Shown here piece after piece: positions 8,460 through 17,859 of a stretch of 64,000 nucleotides of DNA. The DNA is taken from positions 62,001-126,000 of the forward strand of contig NZ_CABIKG010000002.1 of the NCBI RefSeq assembly GCF_902196125.1, read 5' to 3'. Every line of letters begins with the position of its first letter. The stretch's first letter is position 1. The position numbers and the translations under genes are program-made. Below the pieces are notes generated by a model. That model saw nothing but the letters and a program-made list of their open reading frames with translations, was not told the DNA's origin and did no database searches. Source of the DNA: Helicobacter suis (lineage in GTDB: Bacteria; Campylobacterota; Campylobacteria; Campylobacterales; Helicobacteraceae).

Positions 8460-9802
8460 AACATATTAGCGCTTTCTAGCATGGAGGGGTGGGTGTAGAT
8501 CATGTCATTTAGAACAGAAAAACTTAGATTTTGATTAATGGCTAGACTAAACAGATTGATATATTCATAAGAAAGCGGGCAGTGCAAACTAGCCCCTAAA
8601 ACCCGCTGCTTAGGGCTATCTTCAACTAATACTTGTAAAAGCCCTGTTGTATCCTCTAGTATTCTAGCCCCGGGGATACTAGCCGTTTTAAGGGTTTTAA
8701 TTAGCACCGGTTTATCTTGAATATCGCGTACGCGCAAACCCACATGGCTATAAGGGGTTTCTATATAAAGAACTTCAGGTAAGACATTGCGGTTTAAAGT
8801 GGTGCGCTTTTTTTCTCCATAGAGATGATCAAAGACGATGCGATAATCATCTAAACTAACATAAGTGGTAAACATCTCCCCACCTTTAACATCGCCAATC
8901 GCATAAATATTTCCCTCGCTATCTGCATTGGCCACTAAAAAGGGATCTGTTAAAATTTCTTGGTGCGTACCTAATTTGATACCAGCCTTTTCTAGGTGTA
9001 AATCAATGGTATTTGGTTTGCGGCCTGTGGCTAATAAAATCGCATCGGCTTCTAAACTACGATCTTGTTTATTTGAGTCGCTATAGTGTATGCGATGGCC
9101 TTTAATCTCTTTAACATCAGCACCTAAAATAATTTCTATTCCTTGTTGTGTGAGAGTCTGATAAATACTCTCTTGAAATACTTCATCTTCTTTAGGTAAA
9201 AAGACATTCCCCCGCGCGATCACACTCACCCGTGTAGCCGTTTTGTGCGCATGGTGTCCAAATGAGCTAAACATGCTAGCAAATTCTAAACCGATATAAC
9301 CCCCACCAATCACGACTAAATGGGCGGGTAAAGTGCTTAATTGCATTAAAGAAGTGCTGTCATAGACATTATTAGATTTGATAGGAATAGGGGGGTTAAG
9401 AGGGATAGAGCCAGTATCAATAACAATATAAGCGGCGCTAATTTCTTGACAGCTATCATCATAATAGACCATGAGAGTGTGGTTATCTTTAAATCCTGCA
9501 TGCCCATCTATAAGATGCACCTGTGCTTGTATCAAGGCCTCATAATTTCTTTGGCGCAAAATAGCCACCATTTTATTTTTAGCCTCAATGCTTTCTTTAT
9601 AACCATTAGCCCCTTTTTTATGTGTGGCCATGTGTAATAAAGCTTTAGAAGGGATACAGCCGGTATTAATACAAGTCCCCCCATACATCTCTTTAGACTC
9701 TTCTATAAGAGCCACCCGTTTGCCCAGTTTAGAGGCAGCAATTGCTAAAGTTTTGCCCCCTTTTCCAAACCCTATTACAACTAGATCATAATCAAACGCC
9801 AT
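8456..9802 (-). CDS. RclA-like FAD/NAD(P) disulfide oxidoreductase
   Basis: Flavoprotein of the pyridine nucleotide-disulfide oxidoreductase family: N-terminal FAD motif GFGKGGK, redox pair GGTCINTGCIPSK (Cys44, Cys49), a second Rossmann motif VVIGGGYIGLEFAS, the FAD-binding AIGDV, and a C-terminal THPSMLES. The spacing and the GFGKGGKTLA start resemble E. coli RclA, which protects against hypochlorous acid and reduces copper(II). That makes a role in surviving neutrophil-derived oxidants plausible, but this is inference. I chose the ATG at 9802 because AAAGAGGTAGCT precedes it; a GTG seven codons upstream lacks a ribosome binding site. Length is 448 aa. Confidence 0.8.
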   Translation of the reverse strand: MAFDYDLVVIGFGKGGKTLAIAASKLGKRVALIEESKEMYGGTCINTGCIPSKALLHMATHKKGANGYKESIEAKNKMVAILRQRNYEALIQAQVHLIDGHAGFKDNHTLMVYYDDSCQEISAAYIVIDTGSIPLNPPIPIKSNNVYDSTSLMQLSTLPAHLVVIGGGYIGLEFASMFSSFGHHAHKTATRVSVIARGNVFLPKEDEVFQESIYQTLTQQGIEIILGADVKEIKGHRIHYSDSNKQDRSLEADAILLATGRKPNTIDLHLEKAGIKLGTHQEILTDPFLVANADSEGNIYAIGDVKGGEMFTTYVSLDDYRIVFDHLYGEKKRTTLNRNVLPEVLYIETPYSHVGLRVRDIQDKPVLIKTLKTASIPGARILEDTTGLLQVLVEDSPKQRVLGASLHCPLSYEYINLFSLAINQNLSFSVLNDMIYTHPSMLESANMF

Positions 9803-9889
9803 AGCTACCTCTTTGTTTTTCACAATGCTAGCACTTTTTAAAAACCCCTAGTTTAACGCTAGCCCCCTATGCCGTATTATTAAATATAT

Positions 9890-10264
9890 TTAAATTGTAA
9901 CATCAAGGACATGTGAATCTACCAGTTGCTCTAACTCTTCTGTATTTTCTACCGCGCGTTTAAGCGCATCATCGCTGTAATAATGGCCGTGGTAGCTGTG
10001 TGCTTTATCCTGTGTATTTGTATCAGATTTTGAATCTGAGGATTGATTTTGATCTTGTGAATAATATTGATTAGACTCTTCTTTATCCTCATGTACAGAT
10101 CTATTTTCCTCTAAAGCGCGGGTTGCTTGGACTACTTGTAAGCGCTCTAAAAATTCTTGGTGGTTGATCTCAGAGAGTTTAGGCAGGGCGTTTTGATTTA
10201 TTATAGAACCATAAGGGGTATTTTGATTGACATAAGTTACATTGCCTACCATGGAGACTGCCAT
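9890..10264 (-). CDS. small acidic hypothetical protein
   Basis: I do not recognise this 124-aa protein. The first ~50 residues are ordinary (NVTYVNQNTPYGSIINQ, then LSEINHQEFLERL), residues 50-90 are a low-complexity stretch rich in Ser, Gln, Asp and Glu, and residues 95-115 form an acidic helix. There is no signal peptide or membrane segment. The N-terminal V-N-Q-N pattern with a disordered middle is reminiscent of secreted or flagellum-associated small proteins of Campylobacterota, but nothing proves it. The ATG follows AAAAGGAGTACTCT. It lies 55 bases downstream of the putative beta-barrel gene, in the same orientation. Confidence 0.7.
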   Translation of the reverse strand: MAVSMVGNVTYVNQNTPYGSIINQNALPKLSEINHQEFLERLQVVQATRALEENRSVHEDKEESNQYYSQDQNQSSDSKSDTNTQDKAHSYHGHYYSDDALKRAVENTEELEQLVDSHVLDVTI

Positions 10265-10283
10265 AGAGTACTCCTTTTATTAA

Positions 10284-10303
10284 ACTCAGGCTTAAAGCCT
10301 AAG
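10284..10303 (-). terminator. hairpin between the beta-barrel gene and the acidic small gene
   Basis: On the minus strand CTTAGGC pairs with GCCTGAG (one G-T pair) around a TTTAA loop and is followed by TTTAAT. It lies 17-36 bases after the stop codon of the upstream gene. It may be an intrinsic terminator or a partial one between two co-oriented genes. Confidence 0.5.
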
Positions 10304-10319
10304 AGTAATATCGGCTAAA

Positions 10320-11582
10320 TTAGCGGCGTACCTTGCGTAAAACATAGTTGAGCAAGTCATAACTGTCTAGGGCTACTGTGAAATAGACTTGGTAAGAGGA
10401 CTGTGTGGTGTGGTAATTGCTCATGGTGTTATAGACAAATTGGGTACGGATAGTGGCAAAGGAACTTCTAAATTCGTAGTAAATATCCAGACGATTATAA
10501 AGCGGGGCTTGGAAGAAAGGCACGCCGCGATAAATCGGTGTGGGGCAATAATTGCTAGAGCTAGAACAAATCTTATCAATGTAAATATCATTGTATTCTT
10601 TGTAGTGAAAATCCTCACCTTGCCTGCTAGCAAAAAACATGTCATAAATCCCAAAGCCTTTATACTGCATATGCGTATCCATAAACAAACCTGTACCCAC
10701 CCTAAAGGGCACACTTAGACCGATTCTGCGCAATCTCTCTAAATTCCCCAACACCCCTATAGAAAAATCTAATTTTTCCATGAAAGGTGCGGCGTTGATT
10801 AAATTGGTTTTAGCATAGGCTTGATAATAGAGGCGATCTAATAAATAAACCGATCCAGTAGAGATACTCCCAGAGGTATTAGGCCAATTAAGCAAGTATT
10901 GATCTTCTACATGGAAGTACTCCGCATTGCCCCCAAATATTAAAAACCCTTTGAGAGTGGAAAGTTCGGTATACCCCATGAAACTAAAGCGATCCATGCC
11001 ATTACCCAAATTGTTATGCCCAAACTTACAGATATAACAATTCCCCCCAAACCAATCTAGCATAAACTCCCCCTCTAATGAGGTGGATTTATAAGGGTCT
11101 TTAATGGGTTTATATTGGACTAAAAATCCTCTAGCATTAGGATCAATAAACCAGTAGTAGGGGGCGAAAACATTAAGTGGATAATGGCCATTAAGATATT
11201 TTCTTGGAAAAATCCCCCCATAAAAATTAAACGAGCGCCCTTTGGCTTGGTAATAAAGTGTGGGGCCCCATTTGGAGGGGAAGTTTAGTTTGTAGTTGTG
11301 GATATTTTGGAAAAAAAACGCCCCCACCATTATTTTTTGTTCTACATTTTTAGTATTAAACGCAAACCCAATTTCTGGAGTTAAACGGGTATTAAGGGTG
11401 GTATTAGTGTTAGGCCAATAAGTTGTAGAGCCCTCATGGTCCATGATGAATAGATTAAACCCTAAGTTATAGCGCATGTGTTCGCTAAAGTGCATGCCAT
11501 AGAGTTTAGGGATAGAGAGCAAAATACAGATGAGAAAAAGGTAAACTTTATTTGTAGGCGATTTTAAAAGAGCAAACAACAT
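10320..11582 (-). CDS. putative outer membrane beta-barrel protein, unassigned
   Basis: A 420-aa protein with an N-terminal signal peptide (basic residues, then YLFLICILLS, cleavage probably after LYG). The body is rich in Tyr, Phe, Gly and Asn in alternating patterns typical of outer membrane barrels. It does not show Hop-type or Hof-type signatures and ends in basic residues (RKVRR) rather than Phe. One close Cys pair (NCYICK) and a second (CSSSSNYC) could form disulfides. The ATG is preceded by AAAGGATAACCC. Its promoter is shared back-to-back with the YdcH gene. No function can be given. Confidence 0.7.
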   Translation of the reverse strand: MLFALLKSPTNKVYLFLICILLSIPKLYGMHFSEHMRYNLGFNLFIMDHEGSTTYWPNTNTTLNTRLTPEIGFAFNTKNVEQKIMVGAFFFQNIHNYKLNFPSKWGPTLYYQAKGRSFNFYGGIFPRKYLNGHYPLNVFAPYYWFIDPNARGFLVQYKPIKDPYKSTSLEGEFMLDWFGGNCYICKFGHNNLGNGMDRFSFMGYTELSTLKGFLIFGGNAEYFHVEDQYLLNWPNTSGSISTGSVYLLDRLYYQAYAKTNLINAAPFMEKLDFSIGVLGNLERLRRIGLSVPFRVGTGLFMDTHMQYKGFGIYDMFFASRQGEDFHYKEYNDIYIDKICSSSSNYCPTPIYRGVPFFQAPLYNRLDIYYEFRSSFATIRTQFVYNTMSNYHTTQSSYQVYFTVALDSYDLLNYVLRKVRR

Positions 11583-11609
11583 GGGTTATCCTTTAAGCCG
11601 ACAAGAAAG

Positions 11610-11628
11610 CCTATTATACTATAATAGG
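11610..11628. promoter_or_regulatory. symmetric divergent promoter (palindromic -10)
   Basis: The 19-base perfect palindrome CCTATTATACTATAATAGG contains a TATAAT on each strand (11620-11625 plus, 11618-11613 minus). It sits midway between the starts of the beta-barrel gene (minus, 11582) and the YdcH gene (plus, 11655), giving both a leader of about 23-25 bases. Confidence 0.65.
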
Positions 11629-11654
11629 CAGATTTTATCAGAAAGGATTGTTGC

Positions 11655-11879
11655 ATGTTCCATGAATACAGAGATGAGATTAAAGAGTTGAGCAATAAAA
11701 ACCCTCATTTTCATAAGATTTTTGAGGAACATAACGCTTTAGATGATGAAATCGCGACTTTAGAGGCTAGCGGTACAGATGATCTAAAAATCGCCACTCT
11801 CAAAAAGAAAAAACTACACCTCAAAGATGAAATTTATCGCATGATTCAAGAACACAAAGAGCACGCGCCCAGCCATTAA
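11655..11879 (+). CDS. YdcH family (DUF465) small protein
   Basis: A 74-aa, all-helical, charged protein of the YdcH/DUF465 family: it starts MFHEYRDEI, contains FEEHNALDDEI and ends with the family's KKKLHLKDEIYRMI segment. It is probably an antiparallel two-helix coiled coil. The molecular role of the family is unknown. The ATG is preceded by GAAAGGATTGTTGC. It ends in a 4-base overlap with the converging J-domain gene. Confidence 0.9.
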   Translation: MFHEYRDEIKELSNKNPHFHKIFEEHNALDDEIATLEASGTDDLKIATLKKKKLHLKDEIYRMIQEHKEHAPSH

Positions 11880-12712
11880 AGGTGTTTAAGGATTTTATAA
11901 GCCTCCATAACCTCTAAAAACCGCTGTTTATAAATGCTTTTGCGCTTAGAGGTATTGGGGGCGGTGTCTGGGTGATAAAGCTTAGCTAGTTCTAAATACC
12001 GGTGTTTGATTTCCTCTTTAGAATGCATCACCCCTAAGCCTAGCGTACGCAAGGCTTTTAAAATCAATTCTTCTTGTTTGGTTAAATGCAAAGTTTGGGT
12101 GGGGTAAATAAACTGGATATAGGCGTGTTTAAAATGGGGGTTTTTTAGATTCATCAGGATTTGTAAAGCGTCTAAATGGGCGTGGGTTTCATGCAAAAAA
12201 TCTTTTCTATTGCGCTTATCTAAAAAAGGGGTTTCTAGCAAAATATGAGCCGGAAAAGTGGCGTGTAAAAATTCTCTAGCTAAGTGGTTTGTGTAGTAAA
12301 AAACTAACCTAGAATGCATATACACCACATGGATTTCTACCTTATGCACCAACGCTAGGTGGGGGCTATAAATTTTTTCTAAATCGTGGTTTTCTTTAAA
12401 CACAACGGGTAAATAGGCGTGATCTAGGATTTTTTGTAATAAGATTTTAAACATGTCAGGGTGGTTAAAGGGGTGTAGGGCGTATTTAGCATAAAAGAGG
12501 CGGTTTAATAAATAGGTTTTTTTAATACTCTTTTGTTCAAGCAAGATTAAAGTTCGTTTGAAGCGCACATGTTCGGGGAAATGTTTTTCAATATAAAGGC
12601 TGGTTTTAGCATACAAGCAAGGGTCTAAACACACTTCAATAAACTGGCTAGAGTGAGATTTTTTAGAAGAATTAGCTAAACAAAACGGGGGTGCTTTGGT
12701 CTTAATCTGCAT
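11876..12712 (-). CDS. protein with C-terminal J-domain (DnaJ-like)
   Basis: A 278-aa protein whose last ~65 residues form a J-domain: helix II KEEIKHRYLELAKLY followed by the HPD tripeptide and a helix III ending VMEAYKIL. The HPD signature is what stimulates the DnaK ATPase, so it is probably a specialised co-chaperone. Residues 1-210 are basic, His/Leu/Lys-rich and not recognised; there is no G/F linker, zinc finger or clear membrane segment. The start overlaps the end of the MATE gene by 11 bases, so the two are translated from one mRNA. Confidence 0.8.
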   Translation of the reverse strand: MQIKTKAPPFCLANSSKKSHSSQFIEVCLDPCLYAKTSLYIEKHFPEHVRFKRTLILLEQKSIKKTYLLNRLFYAKYALHPFNHPDMFKILLQKILDHAYLPVVFKENHDLEKIYSPHLALVHKVEIHVVYMHSRLVFYYTNHLAREFLHATFPAHILLETPFLDKRNRKDFLHETHAHLDALQILMNLKNPHFKHAYIQFIYPTQTLHLTKQEELILKALRTLGLGVMHSKEEIKHRYLELAKLYHPDTAPNTSKRKSIYKQRFLEVMEAYKILKHL

Positions 12713-14084
12713 GGCTTACTATAGCACCTTTTTTATAAGGTTCTATAAAGCTAAATGTACCTCTTTTGATCTCATAATAAATCACCCATATCACCACTAT
12801 AAGTGCTAGAAACTGGGAAAGCGGGTAGGCAACCCAAATGCCTTGCAAGCCATAAAAATGGCTTAAAATGGGGAGTAAGATTGCAATAAAGACAATGGTT
12901 TCACACAAGGTAATTAAAAAAGAGCTTTTAGTACGCTGGATAGATTGGAAAAAAACCGCACAAAATAAATTAATGCCTAAAAAAATATGCCCAAAATAGT
13001 AAATATCCATCGCTTTTTTGGTGTCTTTAAGAAAGTTAAGGTCTGCAAGTTGTTTTTTATCCACATAAAGTTTAAGTAAATAAGGATCAAAAAAGTAAAA
13101 CAAAATATACAACGCCACACCCACGCAAAAAGCCACCTTCAAGCCAAAGATAAAGGCCATGCGCACGCGATCTAAGCGACTAGCCCCATAACTAAAGCTA
13201 GCAATAGGCTGGATACCCTGCCCAATAGAGAGTAAAGTTGTCCAAAAGATAATGCCATTGTACATGATAATGGCATAAATAGAAACCCCGCGTTCGCCTA
13301 CTGTGTGCATGATAGTTTGGTTAAACATAAGCATAACAATAGCCGCGCTAAGTTCAGAAATGCTTTGGGGTAGCCCGCTTTTGGCTGAGGAAATCACGCT
13401 AGCTAAATTAAAGCGAGCCACAAAATAAAGCTGGCCTTTTTTAAGTAAAAAATGAGAGAGTAACACAAAAAAACCCACCGCATGCCCTAGCACTGTAGCA
13501 ATCGCGCTACCTTCAATCCCTATTTCAAAGACATAGAGTAATAAATAATTAAAAATAACATTAGTCAAAGAGCCAATGAGCATAGCTATCATGGCTAAAA
13601 AGGGGCGTTTATCATTGACTACAAAGACATCAGCTAGGGGGTGTAAAACTAAAAAGAAAGCCCCCATGAAAACCACTCTGGCATAATCAGAAGCCATAGG
13701 TAAAATTACATCGCTACTACCTAACATCTTTACAATGGTTTCACTAAAGGGCACTAAAGCTAAACTAATACAGGTAATGCTAATAGCCACAAAATAAAAA
13801 ACAGAGCTAAAAACAAGCCGCGCGCGCTTGGCGTGATCTTTGCCTAGAAAATAAGAAGCAATGGAGGCAGCCCCTAATCCAAAGAGCAGTTCAAAAGCAA
13901 TTAAAGTAGGGAAAATAGGCCAACACACTCCAATAGCGGCTAGAGCCTGCTTGCCTAATTTATTGCCCACAAACATGCCATCAATCATAGAATAGGTAGA
14001 AAGCGAGATCATAGAAAAGGCTAGGGGGATAAAGTAGTAAAAAAAGAGTTTGGAAATGGGGGTGGTTTTTAAATCAATGGCCAT
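12702..14084 (-). CDS. MATE family efflux transporter
   Basis: A 460-aa polytopic membrane protein with about 12 predicted transmembrane segments and the MATE architecture of two six-helix halves. The N-terminal block SMIDGMFVGNKLGKQALAAI and the matching central FNQTIMHTVGERGVSIYAI are family features. MATE proteins expel cationic drugs or metabolites against Na+ or H+. It resembles the MepA branch; the substrate is unknown. The upstream region holds a 10-bp inverted repeat and AT-rich DNA. Its final 11 bases overlap the J-domain gene. Confidence 0.9.
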   Translation of the reverse strand: MAIDLKTTPISKLFFYYFIPLAFSMISLSTYSMIDGMFVGNKLGKQALAAIGVCWPIFPTLIAFELLFGLGAASIASYFLGKDHAKRARLVFSSVFYFVAISITCISLALVPFSETIVKMLGSSDVILPMASDYARVVFMGAFFLVLHPLADVFVVNDKRPFLAMIAMLIGSLTNVIFNYLLLYVFEIGIEGSAIATVLGHAVGFFVLLSHFLLKKGQLYFVARFNLASVISSAKSGLPQSISELSAAIVMLMFNQTIMHTVGERGVSIYAIIMYNGIIFWTTLLSIGQGIQPIASFSYGASRLDRVRMAFIFGLKVAFCVGVALYILFYFFDPYLLKLYVDKKQLADLNFLKDTKKAMDIYYFGHIFLGINLFCAVFFQSIQRTKSSFLITLCETIVFIAILLPILSHFYGLQGIWVAYPLSQFLALIVVIWVIYYEIKRGTFSFIEPYKKGAIVSHAD

Positions 14085-14163
14085 GCCTACAAACCTATAA
14101 TCTTATAAAACCCTATAAAATTCTATAAATCTATAGGTTAAGAACATGGGATTTTTACCCTAG

Positions 14164-14197
14164 TTATTAACTGGTTTGTTTTTAAATCAGTTAATAA
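14164..14197. repeat. 10-bp perfect inverted repeat upstream of the MATE gene
   Basis: TTATTAACTG at 14164-14173 and CAGTTAATAA at 14188-14197, separated by 14 bases, about 80-115 bases upstream of the MATE start and downstream of rpsI. Its AT-richness fits a regulator-binding site better than an intrinsic terminator, but neither is proven. Confidence 0.5.
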
Positions 14198-14282
14198 AGC
14201 CACCCTGCCCACTAGGTTAATTTGGCTTAGGTGTTTAACTAGATTTAAACTACCGTCTAAATCAAGAATAAAACTAAAATCT

Positions 14283-14672
14283 CTACCGTTTAGAGAATTG
14301 TGGGCTGCGTCTTGCCTTGCGTTTCCCATATTTTTTCCGCTCAACCACACGAGAGTCCCTTGTTAATAAACCTTTGGGTTTTAAAATAGCCCTAAACGCG
14401 CTATCATAGCTATCTAGTGCTTTAGAAATGCCATGTCTGAGTGCCTCTGCTTGCGCGCTATACCCGCCCCCAAAAACCACCGCTTTAATATTAACTTGAT
14501 CTTTTTGTTGGGTTAAAACTAAGGGTTGCATTACCTTCATTTTGATAGATTCATGCCCGCCTAGCCAAGTGTCTAAATCCATGCCATTAATATCAAGCTC
14601 GCCCTTGCCATGCCAGAGCCAAACTTTAGCAATGGCGCTTTTTCTTTTTCCTGTGGCATAAAACTTTGTCAT
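14283..14672 (-). CDS. rpsI: 30S ribosomal protein S9
   Basis: The 129-aa S9 protein begins [18 protein letters not shown] and ends in the conserved basic tail [18 protein letters not shown], whose C-terminal Lys-Arg contacts the P-site tRNA. It directly follows rplM with no spacer, the standard L13-S9 pair (HP0083-HP0084 in H. pylori). Confidence 0.98.
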   Translation of the reverse strand: MTKFYATGKRKSAIAKVWLWHGKGELDINGMDLDTWLGGHESIKMKVMQPLVLTQQKDQVNIKAVVFGGGYSAQAEALRHGISKALDSYDSAFRAILKPKGLLTRDSRVVERKKYGKRKARRSPQFSKR

Positions 14673-15098
14673 CTAGTTATCCTTTTGGCCAACTTGGGCA
14701 GTGTGGGGGTGTTTTTCATCTTTATAAACCTTTAATTTTTTAAGCATTGCGCGCCCTAGCTTAGTTTTGGGCAACATGCCGCGTACGGCTAGAAAAAAGA
14801 GTTTTTCCGGTGCTTTTTCTAACATTTCCTCTAGCGTTTTACTTTTGGTACTCCCAAAATAACCCGAATGGGTGAAATAATTTTTATCTTGTAGCTTATT
14901 AAGCCCGGAGAATCTCACATGGGAGGCATTAATCACCACCACAAAATCCCCACAATCTACATGGGGGGTATAAAAGGGGCGGTGTTTGCCTCTTAAAAGG
15001 GTGGCAACCTGTGTAATCAGGCGTCCAAAAATTTGATCTTTAGCATCAAGCACAACCCATGCGCGCTTGATCTGAGTTGCTTTAATAGACTTTGTCAT
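14673..15098 (-). CDS. rplM: 50S ribosomal protein L13
   Basis: L13, an early-assembling protein of the large subunit. Seen: WVVLDAKDQIFGRLITQVA, LRGKHRPFYTPHVDCGD and the AVRGMLPKTKLGRAML motif. I chose the ATG at 15098 (141 aa) because AAAGGAAAGAG precedes it; the longer frame from 15116 begins upstream of that site. It is first in the rplM-rpsI operon. Confidence 0.98.
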   Translation of the reverse strand: MTKSIKATQIKRAWVVLDAKDQIFGRLITQVATLLRGKHRPFYTPHVDCGDFVVVINASHVRFSGLNKLQDKNYFTHSGYFGSTKSKTLEEMLEKAPEKLFFLAVRGMLPKTKLGRAMLKKLKVYKDEKHPHTAQVGQKDN

Positions 15099-15124
15099 CT
15101 CTTTCCTTTCAGTCAAAAAGCGCT

Positions 15125-15130
15125 ATTCTA
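15125..15130 (-). promoter_or_regulatory. -10 box of rplM-rpsI
   Basis: TAGAAT on the minus strand in the context ACTAGAATAGCGC, about 27 bases before the rplM start codon. The same TAGAATAG form occurs upstream of alcohol dehydrogenase copy 1. Confidence 0.5.
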
Positions 15131-15263
15131 GTCTTTAAAACTAAAGCCACGCTGAATTTAAGATGTTTTTAATAATTCTAAAGAAGTTTTAAAACTTTAT
15201 AATCCATTAAAAAGCCATAATCTTTAGCTACCCCTGCTAACTTTGGCTAGATTAAAGCGCTTG

Positions 15264-15761
15264 TTATAAGTGTTTATTAGCAAAAATGCGTGTTTGGTAG
15301 GTTAAAAAGCGCTGGCTTTCTGCATCTAAACTGTAGCGCTTATCATAGGCATTTTGCACCGCAACTTTTAAAATATCTCTTTGATCTTGATAGTCCTCTT
15401 CCTCCCACATGTCTAAAACCACATGGTAGAGCTGGATATTTTGTACCAAGAGTTCAAATACCCGCCCTCTATCTTTTAAGTAAAGATGTTCATCGGCGGC
15501 ATACTCCATTAAATTAATGCAAATGCGATCAAAAACACGGCAAACTAGGCATGGATTGATAGATTTTTCTAAATAGTGCCTAGCCCTTTCTAATTGTGTA
15601 TCTAAATTATAGCGATCAGAAAAGAGTAACACCGATAAGATCAAAATATCTACATTTAACCGTTTACCTAAAGACCTTGTTTGCCATTTGATAATCCATT
15701 TTTTAATTTTAGACATCTGTGTGGGGTAAAATTGACTTGTACTTGCTAACACTTTATCCAT
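15264..15761 (-). CDS. hypothetical protein in chemoreceptor operon
   Basis: A 165-aa, mostly helical, soluble-looking protein that I do not recognise. It has no signal peptide or membrane segment. A Cys pair (CLVCRVFDRIC) and a central DEHLYLKDRGRVFELL stretch stand out. The ATG lies 9 bases after the TlpC-like chemoreceptor stop, so it is very likely co-transcribed with it. A role in signalling or in receptor function is only suggested by this position. Confidence 0.75.
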   Translation of the reverse strand: MDKVLASTSQFYPTQMSKIKKWIIKWQTRSLGKRLNVDILILSVLLFSDRYNLDTQLERARHYLEKSINPCLVCRVFDRICINLMEYAADEHLYLKDRGRVFELLVQNIQLYHVVLDMWEEEDYQDQRDILKVAVQNAYDKRYSLDAESQRFLTYQTRIFANKHL

Positions 15762-15770
15762 TTTAATCCT

Positions 15771-17840
15771 TTAAAACTTCTTTTTACTCGTGTCTTCTAA
15801 AATATCAGTAGCGATGCGCTCAATATCTTGGCTAATGCCCAAACACCCTTGAGCAATGTCTAAATTATGGGCTAGATTCGCATCAAATTCTCCCATAGCC
15901 TTATTAATATCTAATACAGCTGAAGCTTGGCTTTTAATGGCTGCTGAATTATCCGCAATGCTTTGCAATAAAACATTAATGCTAGATTCAATCTCACTTA
16001 AAGACTTTTGCGTGCGCTCGGCTAGTTTTCTAACCTCATCAGCTACCACTGCAAACCCGCGCCCATGTTCACCCGCTCTAGCGGCCTCAATTGCCGCATT
16101 CAGGGCTAATAAATTAGTTTGATCGGCAATGTCTCTAATGATCTCTACAATGCCCTTAATATCTTGGCTTTGGGTGATCATTTCATCGCTTTTAGTGCTT
16201 ACATCGTTAATATGCTGGGTAATGCCCTCAATGTTCTCTGTGGTTACTTTAATCTCCTCAGATTGTTTAGTAGAACTTGAAGAGAGTTTTTCCATGCTAG
16301 TTTTTAAATCAAGGGCTTTTGTATTGAGTGTATTAGCAAAATGTAAAGAAGTGTTAAGCATTTCACTCACCTCTGTACCTAATTGGTTAATAGAAACTTC
16401 AATCTCCCCTTTAGCACTCTGTACTCTTGCGGTAAAATCTAAATCTTGATAGGCATGCACGACGGCTAAGATTTTATTTAAGTCTGAGCCGATTTTTTTC
16501 TCTAAATCCCCTACCATAGAGTGGGTAACCTTGATGAGTTCAGAGAGTTTAGGGGTTTTAGCATTGGTGTGGTTTTCACTAAAAACAAGAATCCCCTTTT
16601 GCACATCAGAGGCTAAATGGGTGGCTTCTATCACGGCATTATTATCTGCATGGAAAACTTGTTGGATATTGGCCACATTTGAATTAATTGAATCTAACAT
16701 CCAACCAATTTCATCTTTTTGGGTGGAAGGATAAAGCTCTAGTTTGACATTTTCCTCGTGGTTAAGTAGCCTAAAGAAACTATCTAAAGTCGCAACAACT
16801 TTATGAACCCGCAAAACAATTTGGTTTTTGATATAAAAAACCATGATAGCAACGGCGAGTAATAAAGCCACCACACAGATAACAATGGCTGCTAACTGCG
16901 CTTTGTGCACGGCGTGGTATACATCTTTTCTTAAGACAGCTGATCCAATAACCCAATTGACAGGTTCTGTTAAATTGCTATAAGGGTTTACATCATAAAG
17001 GGCTAAAATGATATTGCCATGTAAAACATCGCTATAAAAGGAAGTGGTCATGCTATCGCCCGGTTGAGCGCTTTTTCTAAAATCAAGCACCGATCTAGCC
17101 TCAGCTGCTTGCATGACATCTGTAAAAACCTTGCCTTGTAAAGCGTGGTTTCTATTGATCGCAAAAATACGATCCCTAGAGCCTATAACAAAGCCATTTT
17201 CTTTTGAGTTAGTGGGGAAATAGTGATCTTGAATGTAATCAAAACTTACAAAAACCCCCACAATGGCTTTTAAATTGCGCGCTTGATCTAAAATGGGTGC
17301 GGCGATGATAAAACCAAAATAAGTTGTTTTATCTGCAAATTTCATAAATTCTGTATGGGTACGGCTAAATTCATGGGTTTTAATCACCCGAGCCACAACA
17401 TCTGATGTCCAAATGGATTTTGTATTATTAGAAAGTACGATTCGTCCATCTGGTAATTGGGTGGCCTCATAGCTAGCGGCGGGTTTGTTATCTTGTAAAA
17501 AAAGTAAAAAACTTCCTTTGACAAATTCGCTATTCATGCAAAGTTTGCTGATGTTATCTTGAAACTCGGCATAGCTGGCATTTTTTAATAAAACATAGCC
17601 ACCGCCTGAAAAATAATTCACATAGTTAATCAGAGTTTGGCGTACATTTTTAAGCTCAAGTGTGATTTTAGTTGCTTGGCTATTGGCTAAGATTTTAACC
17701 CTTTCATTAGCGCTACTAACAAGTACAGAGGTGATCTTGGTGGTGTAATAAGCCCCTAAAGATACAAAGGATAAGACTAAAATAATAGAAACCGCCAAAG
17801 CTGTTTTAGTGCCTAACTTAAGATTTTTAAAAAAAGGCAT
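15771..17840 (-). CDS. tlpC: methyl-accepting chemotaxis protein, TlpC-like
   Basis: A transmembrane chemoreceptor of 689 aa: first membrane helix at about residues 12-32, a ~275-residue periplasmic double-Cache sensor, second helix around residues 308-335, then a HAMP-like linker and a long cytoplasmic coiled coil. The hairpin tip [20 protein letters not shown] that binds CheW/CheA is intact. The length and sensor type match H. pylori TlpC (HP0082), reported to sense lactate; orthology to TlpC is inferred from similarity of layout and the nearby rplM-rpsI. The ATG is preceded by TAGGAGAGTTCC. Confidence 0.85.
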   Translation of the reverse strand: MPFFKNLKLGTKTALAVSIILVLSFVSLGAYYTTKITSVLVSSANERVKILANSQATKITLELKNVRQTLINYVNYFSGGGYVLLKNASYAEFQDNISKLCMNSEFVKGSFLLFLQDNKPAASYEATQLPDGRIVLSNNTKSIWTSDVVARVIKTHEFSRTHTEFMKFADKTTYFGFIIAAPILDQARNLKAIVGVFVSFDYIQDHYFPTNSKENGFVIGSRDRIFAINRNHALQGKVFTDVMQAAEARSVLDFRKSAQPGDSMTTSFYSDVLHGNIILALYDVNPYSNLTEPVNWVIGSAVLRKDVYHAVHKAQLAAIVICVVALLLAVAIMVFYIKNQIVLRVHKVVATLDSFFRLLNHEENVKLELYPSTQKDEIGWMLDSINSNVANIQQVFHADNNAVIEATHLASDVQKGILVFSENHTNAKTPKLSELIKVTHSMVGDLEKKIGSDLNKILAVVHAYQDLDFTARVQSAKGEIEVSINQLGTEVSEMLNTSLHFANTLNTKALDLKTSMEKLSSSSTKQSEEIKVTTENIEGITQHINDVSTKSDEMITQSQDIKGIVEIIRDIADQTNLLALNAAIEAARAGEHGRGFAVVADEVRKLAERTQKSLSEIESSINVLLQSIADNSAAIKSQASAVLDINKAMGEFDANLAHNLDIAQGCLGISQDIERIATDILEDTSKKKF

Positions 17841-17859
17841 GGAACTCTCCTAAATTAGA

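Noticed and set aside
14138-14350. 70-codon frame on the minus strand overlapping the end of rpsI
   Set aside because: It begins inside rpsI in another frame, has no ribosome binding site of its own and crosses the inverted repeat; no recognisable domain.
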